Shown here piece after piece: positions 1 through 6,368 of a stretch of DNA of 7,002 bases; the stretch's first letter is position 1, and every line of letters starts with the position of its first letter. A program made the translations under genes and the position numbers. The stretch spans positions 782 through 7,783 of the forward strand of contig DCVO01000016.1 of NCBI GenBank assembly GCA_002327405.1, read 5' to 3'. The notes beneath the pieces were generated by a model. That model ran no database searches. It was not told the DNA's origin and saw only the letters and a list, made by a program, of their open reading frames with translations. Source of the DNA: Thiobacillus sp. UBA2186. Its GTDB lineage: Bacteria > Pseudomonadota > Gammaproteobacteria > Burkholderiales > Thiobacillaceae.

Positions 1-488
1 TGCTCGACATCCACGAATACCTGATGGAAAAAGGCGTGAAGCTGGACGGCGTGGAAGGCGTGAAATACCTTTACCACGACCCCTGCCACACACCGATGAA
101 GACACATACGCCCATCAAGGTGGCCAGCAGCCTCATGGGCCAGGAAGTGAAGCTGTCCGACCGCTGCTGCGGCGAATCCGGGACGCTCGCCGTGACAAGA
201 CCCGATATTTCCACCCAGATCCGCTTCCGCAAGCAGGAGGAAATCGAGCGCGGCAAGGCCGAACTGCTCAATGATGGCGAGGGCAAAGCCTCGCCGGGCG
301 GCGGCCAAGTGAAAATCCTCACTTCCTGCCCCTCCTGCCTGCAGGGGCTGTCGCGCTACCAGGAAGACACCGGCGTCGAACCGGATTACATAGTGGTCGA
401 GATGGCGAAGAAACTGCTTGGGCCCGACTGGATGGCCGATTACGTCGCCCGCGCCAACAACGGCGGCATCGAGCGCGTCCTCCTGTGA
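1..488 (+). CDS. Fe-S/FAD-linked oxidoreductase, C-terminal part (HdrB-like CCG domain), 5' truncated
   Basis: This is the last 161 codons of a gene that starts outside the window; the reading frame is open from base 3, so the ATG at 24 is internal. The visible part is a cysteine-rich CCG domain as in HdrB, GlpC and LldE-type proteins: HDPCH (coded near base 78), then 26 residues later CCGESG, then 52 residues after the cysteine pair CPSCLQG. In that family these cysteines bind an iron-sulfur cluster that passes electrons in flavin-linked oxidation of 2-hydroxy acids or disulfides. The ending (VVEMAKKLLG..., GGIERVLL) resembles, from memory, the tail of the very long betaproteobacterial FAD/FMN-binding oxidoreductases with a DUF3683 domain. 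The flavin domain lies upstream and cannot be checked, and the substrate is unknown. The stop codon overlaps the start of the HIT gene, so the two are probably translated together. A stand-alone GlpC/LldE-like subunit is the main alternative. Confidence 0.75.
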   Translation, partial: LDIHEYLMEKGVKLDGVEGVKYLYHDPCHTPMKTHTPIKVASSLMGQEVKLSDRCCGESGTLAVTRPDISTQIRFRKQEEIERGKAELLNDGEGKASPGGGQVKILTSCPSCLQGLSRYQEDTGVEPDYIVVEMAKKLLGPDWMADYVARANNGGIERVLL

Positions 489-889
489 TCTGCCCGCTTT
501 GCGATGAACCCGGCGGTAAAGTGCTGTGGCGGGACGATTTCTGCCGCGTTGTGCTGGTTACCGACACCCCTGAATACCCGGGTTTTTGCCGAGTCATTCT
601 CAACCGGCATGCCAGGGAAATGACCGATCTCGCACCCGCTGAACGTACCCGCCTGATGGACGTGGTCTGGAAAACCGAGCGGGCCGTGCGCGATGTCATG
701 CACCCGGACAAGATCAATCTCGCTTCGCTCGGCAACGTGGTGCCGCACCTGCACTGGCATGTCGTCCCGCGTTTTCTGCATGACCCGCATTTCCCCAACC
801 CCATTTGGGGGGAGGTTCTCCGCGAACCGGCCATGCAGCAGTCATCGGCACTCGCGGAAGCGCTGCGCATGAACCTCCTGCAAGGCTGA
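485..889 (+). CDS. HIT (histidine triad) family protein
   Basis: A 134-residue cytoplasmic protein of the histidine triad superfamily, whose members hydrolyse or transfer nucleoside monophosphates (dinucleoside polyphosphates, nucleoside phosphoramidates) through a histidine-AMP intermediate. The signature HxHxHxx is complete as H88-L-H90-W-H92-V-V; by family analogy the middle or last histidine region holds the nucleophile. The preceding NLASLGN (residues 78-84) fits the family's phosphate-binding strand. The N-terminus has a CxxC pair (C3, C6), which in some HIT proteins binds zinc together with histidines. The length is usual for a single-domain HIT protein. The GTG start at 485 is chosen because it puts CPLC at the very N-terminus, as in relatives, and overlaps the upstream stop by 4 bp (GTGA). 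No clear Shine-Dalgarno is seen, so translational coupling is likely. The natural substrate cannot be told from sequence, and the link with the upstream oxidoreductase is unexplained. Confidence 0.92.
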   Translation: MICPLCDEPGGKVLWRDDFCRVVLVTDTPEYPGFCRVILNRHAREMTDLAPAERTRLMDVVWKTERAVRDVMHPDKINLASLGNVVPHLHWHVVPRFLHDPHFPNPIWGEVLREPAMQQSSALAEALRMNLLQG

Positions 890-997
890 CCCCGGCGAAC
901 ACGGTGCGCAGAAGCGGTTTTGCCCTATAAAGAACGAATACGCGATTCCCGAGAAGGCTTGAACCAGCCAGGCCGGAAAGAACTTCGCGCGGAGAAC
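890..997 (+). other. intergenic region upstream of the GGDEF-EAL gene
   Basis: About 108 bp between the HIT stop and the preferred ATG of the GGDEF-EAL gene. It has no convincing rho-independent terminator for the upstream pair. There is a TATAAA at 926-931, but the base positions where a -35 box should lie (about 903-908) are a poor match, so it is not called as a promoter. A GGAG at 991-994 sits only 3 nt before the ATG at 998, closer than ideal. The GGDEF-EAL gene could be transcribed from here or by read-through. Confidence 0.4.
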
Positions 998-3004
998 ATG
1001 GAAAACGGGCAGGAATATACCGGAATAGGAAGCCGCATTGTGGCAGGCTTTCTGGTCGTGCTCGTCCTGATGGCTCTGCTCGTCAGCCTGGGACTGCGCC
1101 ATATTTCCGAAGCCAACCACCGCCTCAAGGAAATCGTCGAGGGCAACAATCTCAAGACCGAGCTTGCCGGCGACATGCAGACCGCCTTGCGAGAGCGCGC
1201 GCTCAGCATGCATGCCCTGTCGGTCATGACCGATCCTTTCGACAAGGATGCCGAGCTGCAGCGCTTCAACCACTTCGGATCAGTCTTTCTGGGCGCAAGG
1301 GAACGCCTCAGTCAAATGCCTCTAAGCGAACTGGAGCTCGCGATCCTGGATCAGATCAGCCTTCTCATGCGCGAATCGAACCCCGAGGTTCAGGCTGTCG
1401 TGGACATGAGCATGAGCATGACGGGCAGCAATGCGGAATTGTTTGACCGCATACGGAATCGGGCGATACCCAAGCAACGGGAGATCGCGGAGGGCGTCAA
1501 TGCCCTCACCGGCCTGCAGCAGGAATTGACGGATACCGCCGTCCGCAATGCGGATGCCTCCTACACCAAGGTCCGCAACCTGCTGATAGGCTTGGGCATC
1601 TTTGCCGTATTGATCGGCCTGCTCATCACCCTGTTCGTCAGCCGCCGCGTCGGCCAGCAGGCGAAACAACTGGCTGCCCAGGCCATGCATGATTCCCTGA
1701 CCGGGCTGCCCAACCGCAGTTTGCTGCAGGACAGGATCGAGCAAGCCATCGCACACGCCCGCCGCAGCAACCAGCCTTTCTGTGTTGCCTTGATGGACCT
1801 CAACCGCTTCAAGGAAGTCAATGACACGCTCGGCCACAACGTGGGCGACGAACTGCTGCGGGAAGTCAGCCGCCGCCTGAAAAAACTGGTTCGGGCCGAA
1901 GACACCGTTGCCAGAATGGGCGGCGACGAGTTTGTCATCGTGCTGCAGGGAGTCGGCGAGTCCGACATTTGCAGATTTGCCGAGAAATTGCGCACGGCGC
2001 TGGAGCCGGCCTTCCTCTGGGGAAAACAGGGCATCGACATCGGCGCCAGCACCGGCATAGCGCTGTTTCCCCAGCATGCCGAGGACGCGAGCTCGTTGAT
2101 CCGCTACGCCGATATCGCCATGTACATGGCAAAACGCTCGGGCCGGGACCATGCCGTCTATGCGCCGGACCAGGAACAGATCAGCCGCGACATGCTGTCC
2201 CTGAAAAGCCAGTTGCGCGAAGCGATCCATTCAGGCCAGCTGGTTCTGCATTATCAGCCCAAGATCGATCACCATACTTGCCGCGTGATCGGACTGGAAG
2301 CCCTGGCGCGCTGGAGTCATCCCGAGAAAGGCCTGCTGGCGCCGGACAACTTCATCTCGCTGGCGGAGGAAGCCGGCCTGATCGAGGATGTCACCCGCTG
2401 GGTCCTCAAGACCGCGATCGGCCAGTTGAGCTTGCTGCATGCCAGAGGGCATGCGCTGACCATGGGGGTCAATCTTTCCCCGCGCAATCTGCACGACCTT
2501 GAACTGCCGGCGACCATTTCCACGCTGCTTGCCGGCAACGGCGTGGCGCCGGAATATCTCACACTGGAAATCACCGAAAATGCAGTCATGTCCAATGCGG
2601 CCGACGCCCTCGCCATCCTTGGCAAGCTCGACCGCATGGGCATCACCCTGGCCATCGACGATTTCGGCACGGGCTACTCATCGCTTGCGCATCTGAGGCA
2701 ACTGCCGGTGGACGAGATCAAAATCGACAAGTCCTTTGTCATCGACATGGAGGAAAACGAGAACGACGCCGTCATCGTTCGCTCCATCATCGATCTTGCG
2801 CACAACCTCGGCCTCAAGGTCGTTGCGGAAGGCGTCGACACAAAGGATGCATGGGACACCCTGACCGTTCTCGGCTGCGACCATTCGCAAGGCTTTTACA
2901 TGAGCAAGCCGCTTCCGGGAGACGGGCTGATGCAATGGCTGGAGGAGTCGTCCGCCGCCTCGATGGCAAGCCTGCAGCCTGCGCACTGCAAACTTCCTGC
3001 CTGA
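998..3004 (+). CDS. membrane-bound GGDEF-EAL cyclic-di-GMP cyclase/phosphodiesterase with periplasmic sensor region
   Basis: A 668-residue inner-membrane signalling protein predicted to make and/or degrade cyclic-di-GMP, controlling motile versus attached lifestyle. Order: TM1 (about 13-35); a mainly helical periplasmic region (about 36-190) resembling the four-helix-bundle sensor of chemoreceptors; TM2 (195-214); a short linker without an obvious HAMP domain; GGDEF domain (about 231-390, opening HDSLTGLPNR); EAL domain (about 405-650). The cyclase motif GGDEF is intact at 308-312, with an RxxD product-inhibition site (R299, D302) nine residues before it. In the EAL domain the metal and catalytic residues are all present: E434, N492, E524, D554, D555, K575, E611, Q631. 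Their spacing equals that recalled for the active phosphodiesterase RocR. Both activities are therefore possible; which dominates is unknown. The ATG at 998 is preferred. An in-frame TTG at 920 would add 26 polar residues before TM1, without family support. Transcription ends at the hairpin at 3008-3027. The inducing signal is not known. Confidence 0.95.
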   Translation: MENGQEYTGIGSRIVAGFLVVLVLMALLVSLGLRHISEANHRLKEIVEGNNLKTELAGDMQTALRERALSMHALSVMTDPFDKDAELQRFNHFGSVFLGARERLSQMPLSELELAILDQISLLMRESNPEVQAVVDMSMSMTGSNAELFDRIRNRAIPKQREIAEGVNALTGLQQELTDTAVRNADASYTKVRNLLIGLGIFAVLIGLLITLFVSRRVGQQAKQLAAQAMHDSLTGLPNRSLLQDRIEQAIAHARRSNQPFCVALMDLNRFKEVNDTLGHNVGDELLREVSRRLKKLVRAEDTVARMGGDEFVIVLQGVGESDICRFAEKLRTALEPAFLWGKQGIDIGASTGIALFPQHAEDASSLIRYADIAMYMAKRSGRDHAVYAPDQEQISRDMLSLKSQLREAIHSGQLVLHYQPKIDHHTCRVIGLEALARWSHPEKGLLAPDNFISLAEEAGLIEDVTRWVLKTAIGQLSLLHARGHALTMGVNLSPRNLHDLELPATISTLLAGNGVAPEYLTLEITENAVMSNAADALAILGKLDRMGITLAIDDFGTGYSSLAHLRQLPVDEIKIDKSFVIDMEENENDAVIVRSIIDLAHNLGLKVVAEGVDTKDAWDTLTVLGCDHSQGFYMSKPLPGDGLMQWLEESSAASMASLQPAHCKLPA

Positions 3005-3007
3005 CGC

Positions 3008-3027
3008 AAACGCTCAGGCGTTTTTTT
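3008..3027 (+). terminator. rho-independent terminator of the GGDEF-EAL gene
   Basis: AAACGC (3008-3013), loop TCAG (3014-3017), GCGTTT (3018-3023) form a perfect 6-bp stem, with T continuing to 3027 (seven T from 3021). It begins 4 nt after the GGDEF-EAL stop codon. The complementary strand of the same bases carries the last codons and the TGA stop of uup (3014-3016). On the minus strand the hairpin is followed by GCGTC rather than a T tract, so it is expected to work mainly in the plus direction. Confidence 0.85.
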
Positions 3028-4900
3028 CCAGCGCCTCCCAGCGCTCCAGCAGTTCCAGCAAGGCCATCTCGATTTCTTCCAGACGCGCATTCATGGCCGT
3101 GACATCGCTGCCCGGCTGTTGGTAAGTGGCCGGGTCGGCAAGCCTCGCCTGCAGGCCTGACTGTTCCTGCTCGAGCGCACGGATTCTTCCCGGCATGGCT
3201 TCCAGCTCGCGCTGCTCCTTGTAGCTGAGCTTGCGCTTTCCCCTGCGAACTTCCGGAACGGCGGGCCTGGCAACCGGTTTGGCCTCTGCTGCCGCAGGTT
3301 TGGCACGGGCGGCGCGCTCGCGTTTCCAGTCATCGTAGCCCCCGGCGACATTCACCAGACAGCCGTCGCCCTCGAAGGCGATGGAGGCGGTGACGACGTT
3401 GTCGAGAAAGGCGCGGTCGTGCGAAACCAGGATCACCGTGCCCGAATATTCCTGGAGCAGCTGTTCCAGCAGCTCCAGGGTATCGATGTCGAGGTCGTTG
3501 GTGGGCTCGTCCAGCACCAGCACATTGGCCGGGCGCGCGAACAACCGCGCCAGGAGCAATCGATTGCGCTCGCCGCCGGAGAGCGCAGACACCTTGGCAC
3601 GCGCCCGCTCCGGCGGGAACAGGAACTGCTCGATATAGCCGATGACATGGGTTTTCTGGCCGGCGATCTCGACGTAATCCGAGCCCGGCGAAATGGTATC
3701 GACCAGAGTGGCGTCATCGTCGAGCACGTTGCGGAACTGGTCGAAATAGGCCACCTGCAGATTGGTGCCGCGGCGGATAGCGCCGCTGTCCGGCCGCAGT
3801 TCGCCGAGGACAAGCTTGATCAGGGTGGTCTTGCCGGCGCCATTGGGACCGAGCAAACCGATCTTGTCGCCACGCAGGATGGTGGCGGAAAAATCGCGGA
3901 TCAAGGTACGGCCGGGGATGGCATAACCGACATGTTCCAGCTCGGCCACCACCTTGCCCGAGCGTTCGCCGGCGTCGAGCTGCAGGCCGACCTGCCCCAG
4001 CTGTTCGCGCCGTGCCGCACGCTGACGGCGCAGCGCCTCCAGCCTGCGCACGCGGCCCTCGTTGCGCGTACGGCGCGCCTCGATGCCCTTGCGGATCCAG
4101 GCTTCCTCCTGCTTCCAGAACTTGTCGAACTTGCGACTCTGTGCGGCCTCGACTTCCAGCTGCTCGGCCTTTTTCGCTTGATAGTCGCTGAAATTCCCTT
4201 TGTATTCGCGCAAGAGACCGCGGTCGAGTTCGACGATGCGGTTGGCCACCGCATCGAGAAAGCGGCGGTCATGGGTGATGAAGAACAGTGCGCCGGCAAA
4301 GCCTCTCAGCAGTTCTTCCAGCCATTCGATGGCGGCGAAATCGAGGTGGTTGGTAGGCTCGTCCAGCAGCAGCAATTCCGGTTCGCCCGCCAGCGCCCGC
4401 GCCAGCGCCACGCGCTTCTTCTGCCCGCCGGAGAGGCTCTCCACCCGCGTGTCTGCCGGCAGGTCCAGGCGCGCCAGCACCTCCTCGACTTTCTGGCTCA
4501 TCCGCCAGGCGTCCTGCACTTCGAGTTCGTGAGTCAGCCGCTCCAATTCGTCGTGTGCGGATTCATCGCCCTCGGCCAGGCGATGCACCACCGCATGGTA
4601 GGCGGCGAGCAGCGCCTGCGCCTCGCCCACGCCCTCGGCCACCGCCTCGAACACGCTGTGTCCGGCCGTGAACTGCGGCTCCTGCGGCACATGCGCAAGC
4701 CGCAGGCCCGGCATCTTCCACACCTCGCCGGCATCGGGCCTGATCTCGCCGGCCAGCACCTTCATCAGGCTGGATTTGCCGGTACCGTTGCGGCCGATGA
4801 GGCCGATGCGCTCGCCGCTGTCGATGACCAGCGAAGCGCCGTCGAGCAGCGGCCAGTGCCCATAGGCGAGTTCAAGTTTGTCGAGGATGGCTAAAGGCAT
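3014..4900 (-). CDS. uup: ABC-F family ATPase, Uup subfamily
   Basis: A 628-residue soluble protein with two ABC ATPase domains and no membrane segments, so not a transporter. Domain 1: Walker A GRNGTGKSS (36-44), signature LSGGQ (156-160), Walker B with catalytic E181 in DEPTNHLD, switch histidine H210. A charged helical linker (about 235-310) contains the block EEAWIRKGIEARRTRNEGR typical of Uup. Domain 2: Walker A GPNGAGKTT (351-359), LSGGE (440-444), E465 in DEPTNDLD, H494. After an Ala/Pro-rich stretch (about 530-553) comes the C-terminal coiled coil (KLSYKEQRELEAMPGRI from 557), which in E. coli Uup binds DNA. E. coli Uup affects precise transposon excision and branched DNA intermediates, and ABC-F proteins also act on ribosomes; the exact role is unsettled. 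Length is close to the E. coli protein. The ATG at 4900 fits the family N-terminus, but no Shine-Dalgarno precedes it. It lies downstream of phoBR behind a possible terminator and converges with the GGDEF-EAL gene, 9 bp between stops. Confidence 0.95.
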   Translation of the reverse strand: MPLAILDKLELAYGHWPLLDGASLVIDSGERIGLIGRNGTGKSSLMKVLAGEIRPDAGEVWKMPGLRLAHVPQEPQFTAGHSVFEAVAEGVGEAQALLAAYHAVVHRLAEGDESAHDELERLTHELEVQDAWRMSQKVEEVLARLDLPADTRVESLSGGQKKRVALARALAGEPELLLLDEPTNHLDFAAIEWLEELLRGFAGALFFITHDRRFLDAVANRIVELDRGLLREYKGNFSDYQAKKAEQLEVEAAQSRKFDKFWKQEEAWIRKGIEARRTRNEGRVRRLEALRRQRAARREQLGQVGLQLDAGERSGKVVAELEHVGYAIPGRTLIRDFSATILRGDKIGLLGPNGAGKTTLIKLVLGELRPDSGAIRRGTNLQVAYFDQFRNVLDDDATLVDTISPGSDYVEIAGQKTHVIGYIEQFLFPPERARAKVSALSGGERNRLLLARLFARPANVLVLDEPTNDLDIDTLELLEQLLQEYSGTVILVSHDRAFLDNVVTASIAFEGDGCLVNVAGGYDDWKRERAARAKPAAAEAKPVARPAVPEVRRGKRKLSYKEQRELEAMPGRIRALEQEQSGLQARLADPATYQQPGSDVTAMNARLEEIEMALLELLERWEALEKNA

Positions 4901-4906
4901 AAGTAC

Positions 4907-4978
4907 AAAAATTTACAGGGAGGTATGAGAGGGGAGGGAGTAAAACAAGACCTCCCTTACCTCCCTTAACCTCCCTGT
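4907..4978 (-). terminator. putative terminator/attenuator hairpin between phoR and uup
   Basis: The outer arms are a perfect 10-bp inverted repeat: ACAGGGAGGT at 4915-4924 and ACCTCCCTGT at 4969-4978. The inside can pair further, though imperfectly, because the right arm is purine-rich (GGGAGG) and the left arm pyrimidine-rich (CTCCC) on the minus strand. This makes a hairpin of about 64 nt. On the minus strand the stem is followed by AAA and then five T (4911-4907). It starts about 21 nt after the phoR stop and ends just before the uup start codon at 4900. It is read as a terminator of phoBR or an attenuator ahead of uup. The T tract is short and offset by three A, so a non-terminating structured repeat is possible. 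Confidence 0.5.
4950..4976. repeat. three short direct repeats ACCTCCCT in the phoR-uup gap
   Basis: On the plus strand ACCTCCCT occurs at 4950-4957, 4959-4966 and 4969-4976, a period of 9 to 10 bp, about one helical turn. A related GGGAGG-type tract in inverted orientation lies at 4918-4940. The repeats form one arm of the hairpin described separately. They may be a degenerate dispersed intergenic element or simply the product of local slippage. Confidence 0.7.
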
Positions 4979-4999
4979 TAGTGCTTTACGTATGGACTC

Positions 5000-6331
5000 T
5001 TATTTTACGAGACTCAGGCGCGGTTTCTGCTCTGTCTGCGCAGGGATGAGGCGTTCCGGCGGGAAAATGGCGGAGAAGGTGCTGCCCTTGCCGGGCGTGC
5101 TCTGGATGTCGAGCCGGGCCTTGTGGCGGGTGAGGATGTGCTTGACGATGGCGAGCCCCAGCCCGGTGCCGCCGGTTTCGCGCGAGCGCGAACGGTCGAC
5201 GCGGTAAAAACGCTCGGTCAGGCGCGGAATGTGCTCGGAAGCAATGCCTTCGCCGGTATCGGTCACCGCGAATACGGGATGGCCGTTCTGCCCGAACCAG
5301 CGCAGGGTGATCTCGCCGCCGTCCGGGGTGTAGCGCACGGCATTGGAAACCAGGTTGGAGAAGGCGCTTTGCAGTTCCTGCAGGCTGCCGGAGAGCCAGT
5401 CCTGGGAGTCTATTGCCAGGCGTATCGCGTGGCGGCCACGGCTCAGCGATTCGGCCTCGCGCGCGAGCTCACGCATCAGTTCGGGCATGTGCACCTGTTC
5501 CTCGGCCACCGTGTTGGGCGAGGATTCCAGGCGCGACAGCGTCAGCAAATCGTCCAGCAGGCGCTGCATGCGCCGGGTGTGGTTGATCATGATGCCGAAA
5601 TAATGCTTGAGGTCGGCATCCGCGGGCTTGTCCATGTCGTTCAGGGTTTCGACGAAACCGCCCACCACGGTCAGGGGCGTGCGCAGTTCGTGCGAAACAT
5701 TGGCGACAAAGTCGCGGCGCATGGCATCGACCCGCTCCAGCTCGGTGACGTCGCGCACCATCAGCAATTTCTGCTCCGCGCCGAAAGGCACCAGTTGCAC
5801 CATCAGCTTGATGTCGCGGTTGGCCGGGGAGTTGATGTTGAGTTGCCTGGAATAGTCGCGCGCGTTGAGAAAGTCGACGAAATCCGACTGCCTGATCAGG
5901 TAATGGATGTACTGGCCGCGGTCGCGCTCGGCACCCAGTCCGAGCAGGCGGCGCGAGGCGGGGTTGCACCACTCGATGCGGTCCTGCCCGTTGAGGATGA
6001 CGATGCCGTCCGGCACCGCTTCGGCGGCGTGCTGGAAGCGGCAAAGGGCGGTGACCAGTTCCGACTGGCTCTGGCTCCGGCGTTTCTGCAGTTTCTCCAG
6101 ACGATAGAAGATATCGCCCCATACGCCGATGTCGCTCGGCGCCGGCTTGTCGCCGCCCTGTTCCAGCCAGCGCACCAGCCTGTTTTCCTGCCACAGTTGC
6201 CGCACCAGATACACCAGCAGGGCGACGACGGCAAACTTGAATGCCAGGAACTGGCCGCCCCCTGCCCACAGCATCAGGGCGATCAGCGCGATGACAAACA
6301 GCGTGATGAGGGGACGCCACCAGAAACCCAT
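5000..6331 (-). CDS. phoR: phosphate regulon sensor histidine kinase PhoR
   Basis: A 443-residue inner-membrane sensor kinase that phosphorylates PhoB when phosphate is scarce and dephosphorylates it when phosphate is plentiful. Two membrane helices near the N-terminus (about 7-23 and 27-44) are joined by only a few residues, leaving no real periplasmic sensor, as is characteristic of PhoR, which senses through the Pst transporter and PhoU. A PAS domain follows (about 100-195, AVPDGIVILN...WCNPASRRLLG). The dimerisation/phosphoacceptor domain has H214 in NVSHELRTPL. The ATPase domain has the N box NLVSNAVRYTP (key N330), G1 box DTGEGI (358-363), F box ERFYRVD (373-379) and G2 box GTGLGL (388-393). 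All catalytic motifs are intact and the length is near that of E. coli PhoR (431). The ATG at 6331 follows a good ribosome binding site and 37 bp after phoB, so the two form an operon. No Pst or PhoU genes are in view. Confidence 0.94.
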   Translation of the reverse strand: MGFWWRPLITLFVIALIALMLWAGGGQFLAFKFAVVALLVYLVRQLWQENRLVRWLEQGGDKPAPSDIGVWGDIFYRLEKLQKRRSQSQSELVTALCRFQHAAEAVPDGIVILNGQDRIEWCNPASRRLLGLGAERDRGQYIHYLIRQSDFVDFLNARDYSRQLNINSPANRDIKLMVQLVPFGAEQKLLMVRDVTELERVDAMRRDFVANVSHELRTPLTVVGGFVETLNDMDKPADADLKHYFGIMINHTRRMQRLLDDLLTLSRLESSPNTVAEEQVHMPELMRELAREAESLSRGRHAIRLAIDSQDWLSGSLQELQSAFSNLVSNAVRYTPDGGEITLRWFGQNGHPVFAVTDTGEGIASEHIPRLTERFYRVDRSRSRETGGTGLGLAIVKHILTRHKARLDIQSTPGKGSTFSAIFPPERLIPAQTEQKPRLSLVK

Positions 6332-6336
6332 TTTTT

Positions 6337-6343
6337 TCCACCT
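6337..6343 (-). promoter_or_regulatory. ribosome binding site of phoR
   Basis: On the minus strand AGGTGGA (6343-6337) lies 5 nt before the ATG at 6331 within the phoB-phoR gap. It fixes the phoR start at 6331. The spacer is all A, and together with the A of the start codon gives a run of seven A. Confidence 0.75.
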
Positions 6344-6368
6344 GCATTGTGGGTGCTGGCGGAATTAT

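Noticed and set aside
799..812. CCCC-ATTT-GGGG mini-palindrome followed by GGAGG near the end of the HIT gene
   Set aside because: The stem is only four pairs inside coding sequence, with no start codon suitably placed after the GGAGG for a separate gene.
903..931. Promoter with TATAAA at 926-931
   Set aside because: The -10-like box is good, but the -35 position is a poor match, and no sigma-54 or sigma-28 pattern with proper spacing fits.
920..997. Upstream TTG start for the GGDEF-EAL protein
   Set aside because: It would add 26 charged residues before TM1 with no ribosome binding site; the ATG at 998, with GGAG just upstream, gives a usual N-terminus a few residues before the membrane helix.
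842..2230. Minus-strand open frames across the GGDEF-EAL gene
   Set aside because: They are shadows of the plus-strand gene, without start signals or recognisable protein features.
2437..2454. Perfect 7-bp inverted repeat GCATGCC/GGCATGC with a 4-nt loop
   Set aside because: It lies within the EAL coding sequence in a conserved frame, is not followed by a T run, and is explained by codons for Leu-His-Ala-Arg-Gly-His-Ala.
3419..4894. Long plus-strand open frame of 491 codons across uup
   Set aside because: It is antisense to a complete, motif-rich uup gene. Its translation is rich in low-complexity His/Gln/Ala/Leu sequence with no recognisable domain, as expected from the GC-biased third positions of the real gene.
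6331..6337. Run of seven A at the phoR start as a slippage site
   Set aside because: It lies in the ribosome binding site spacer and shares only its last base with the coding sequence, so slippage would not alter the protein.
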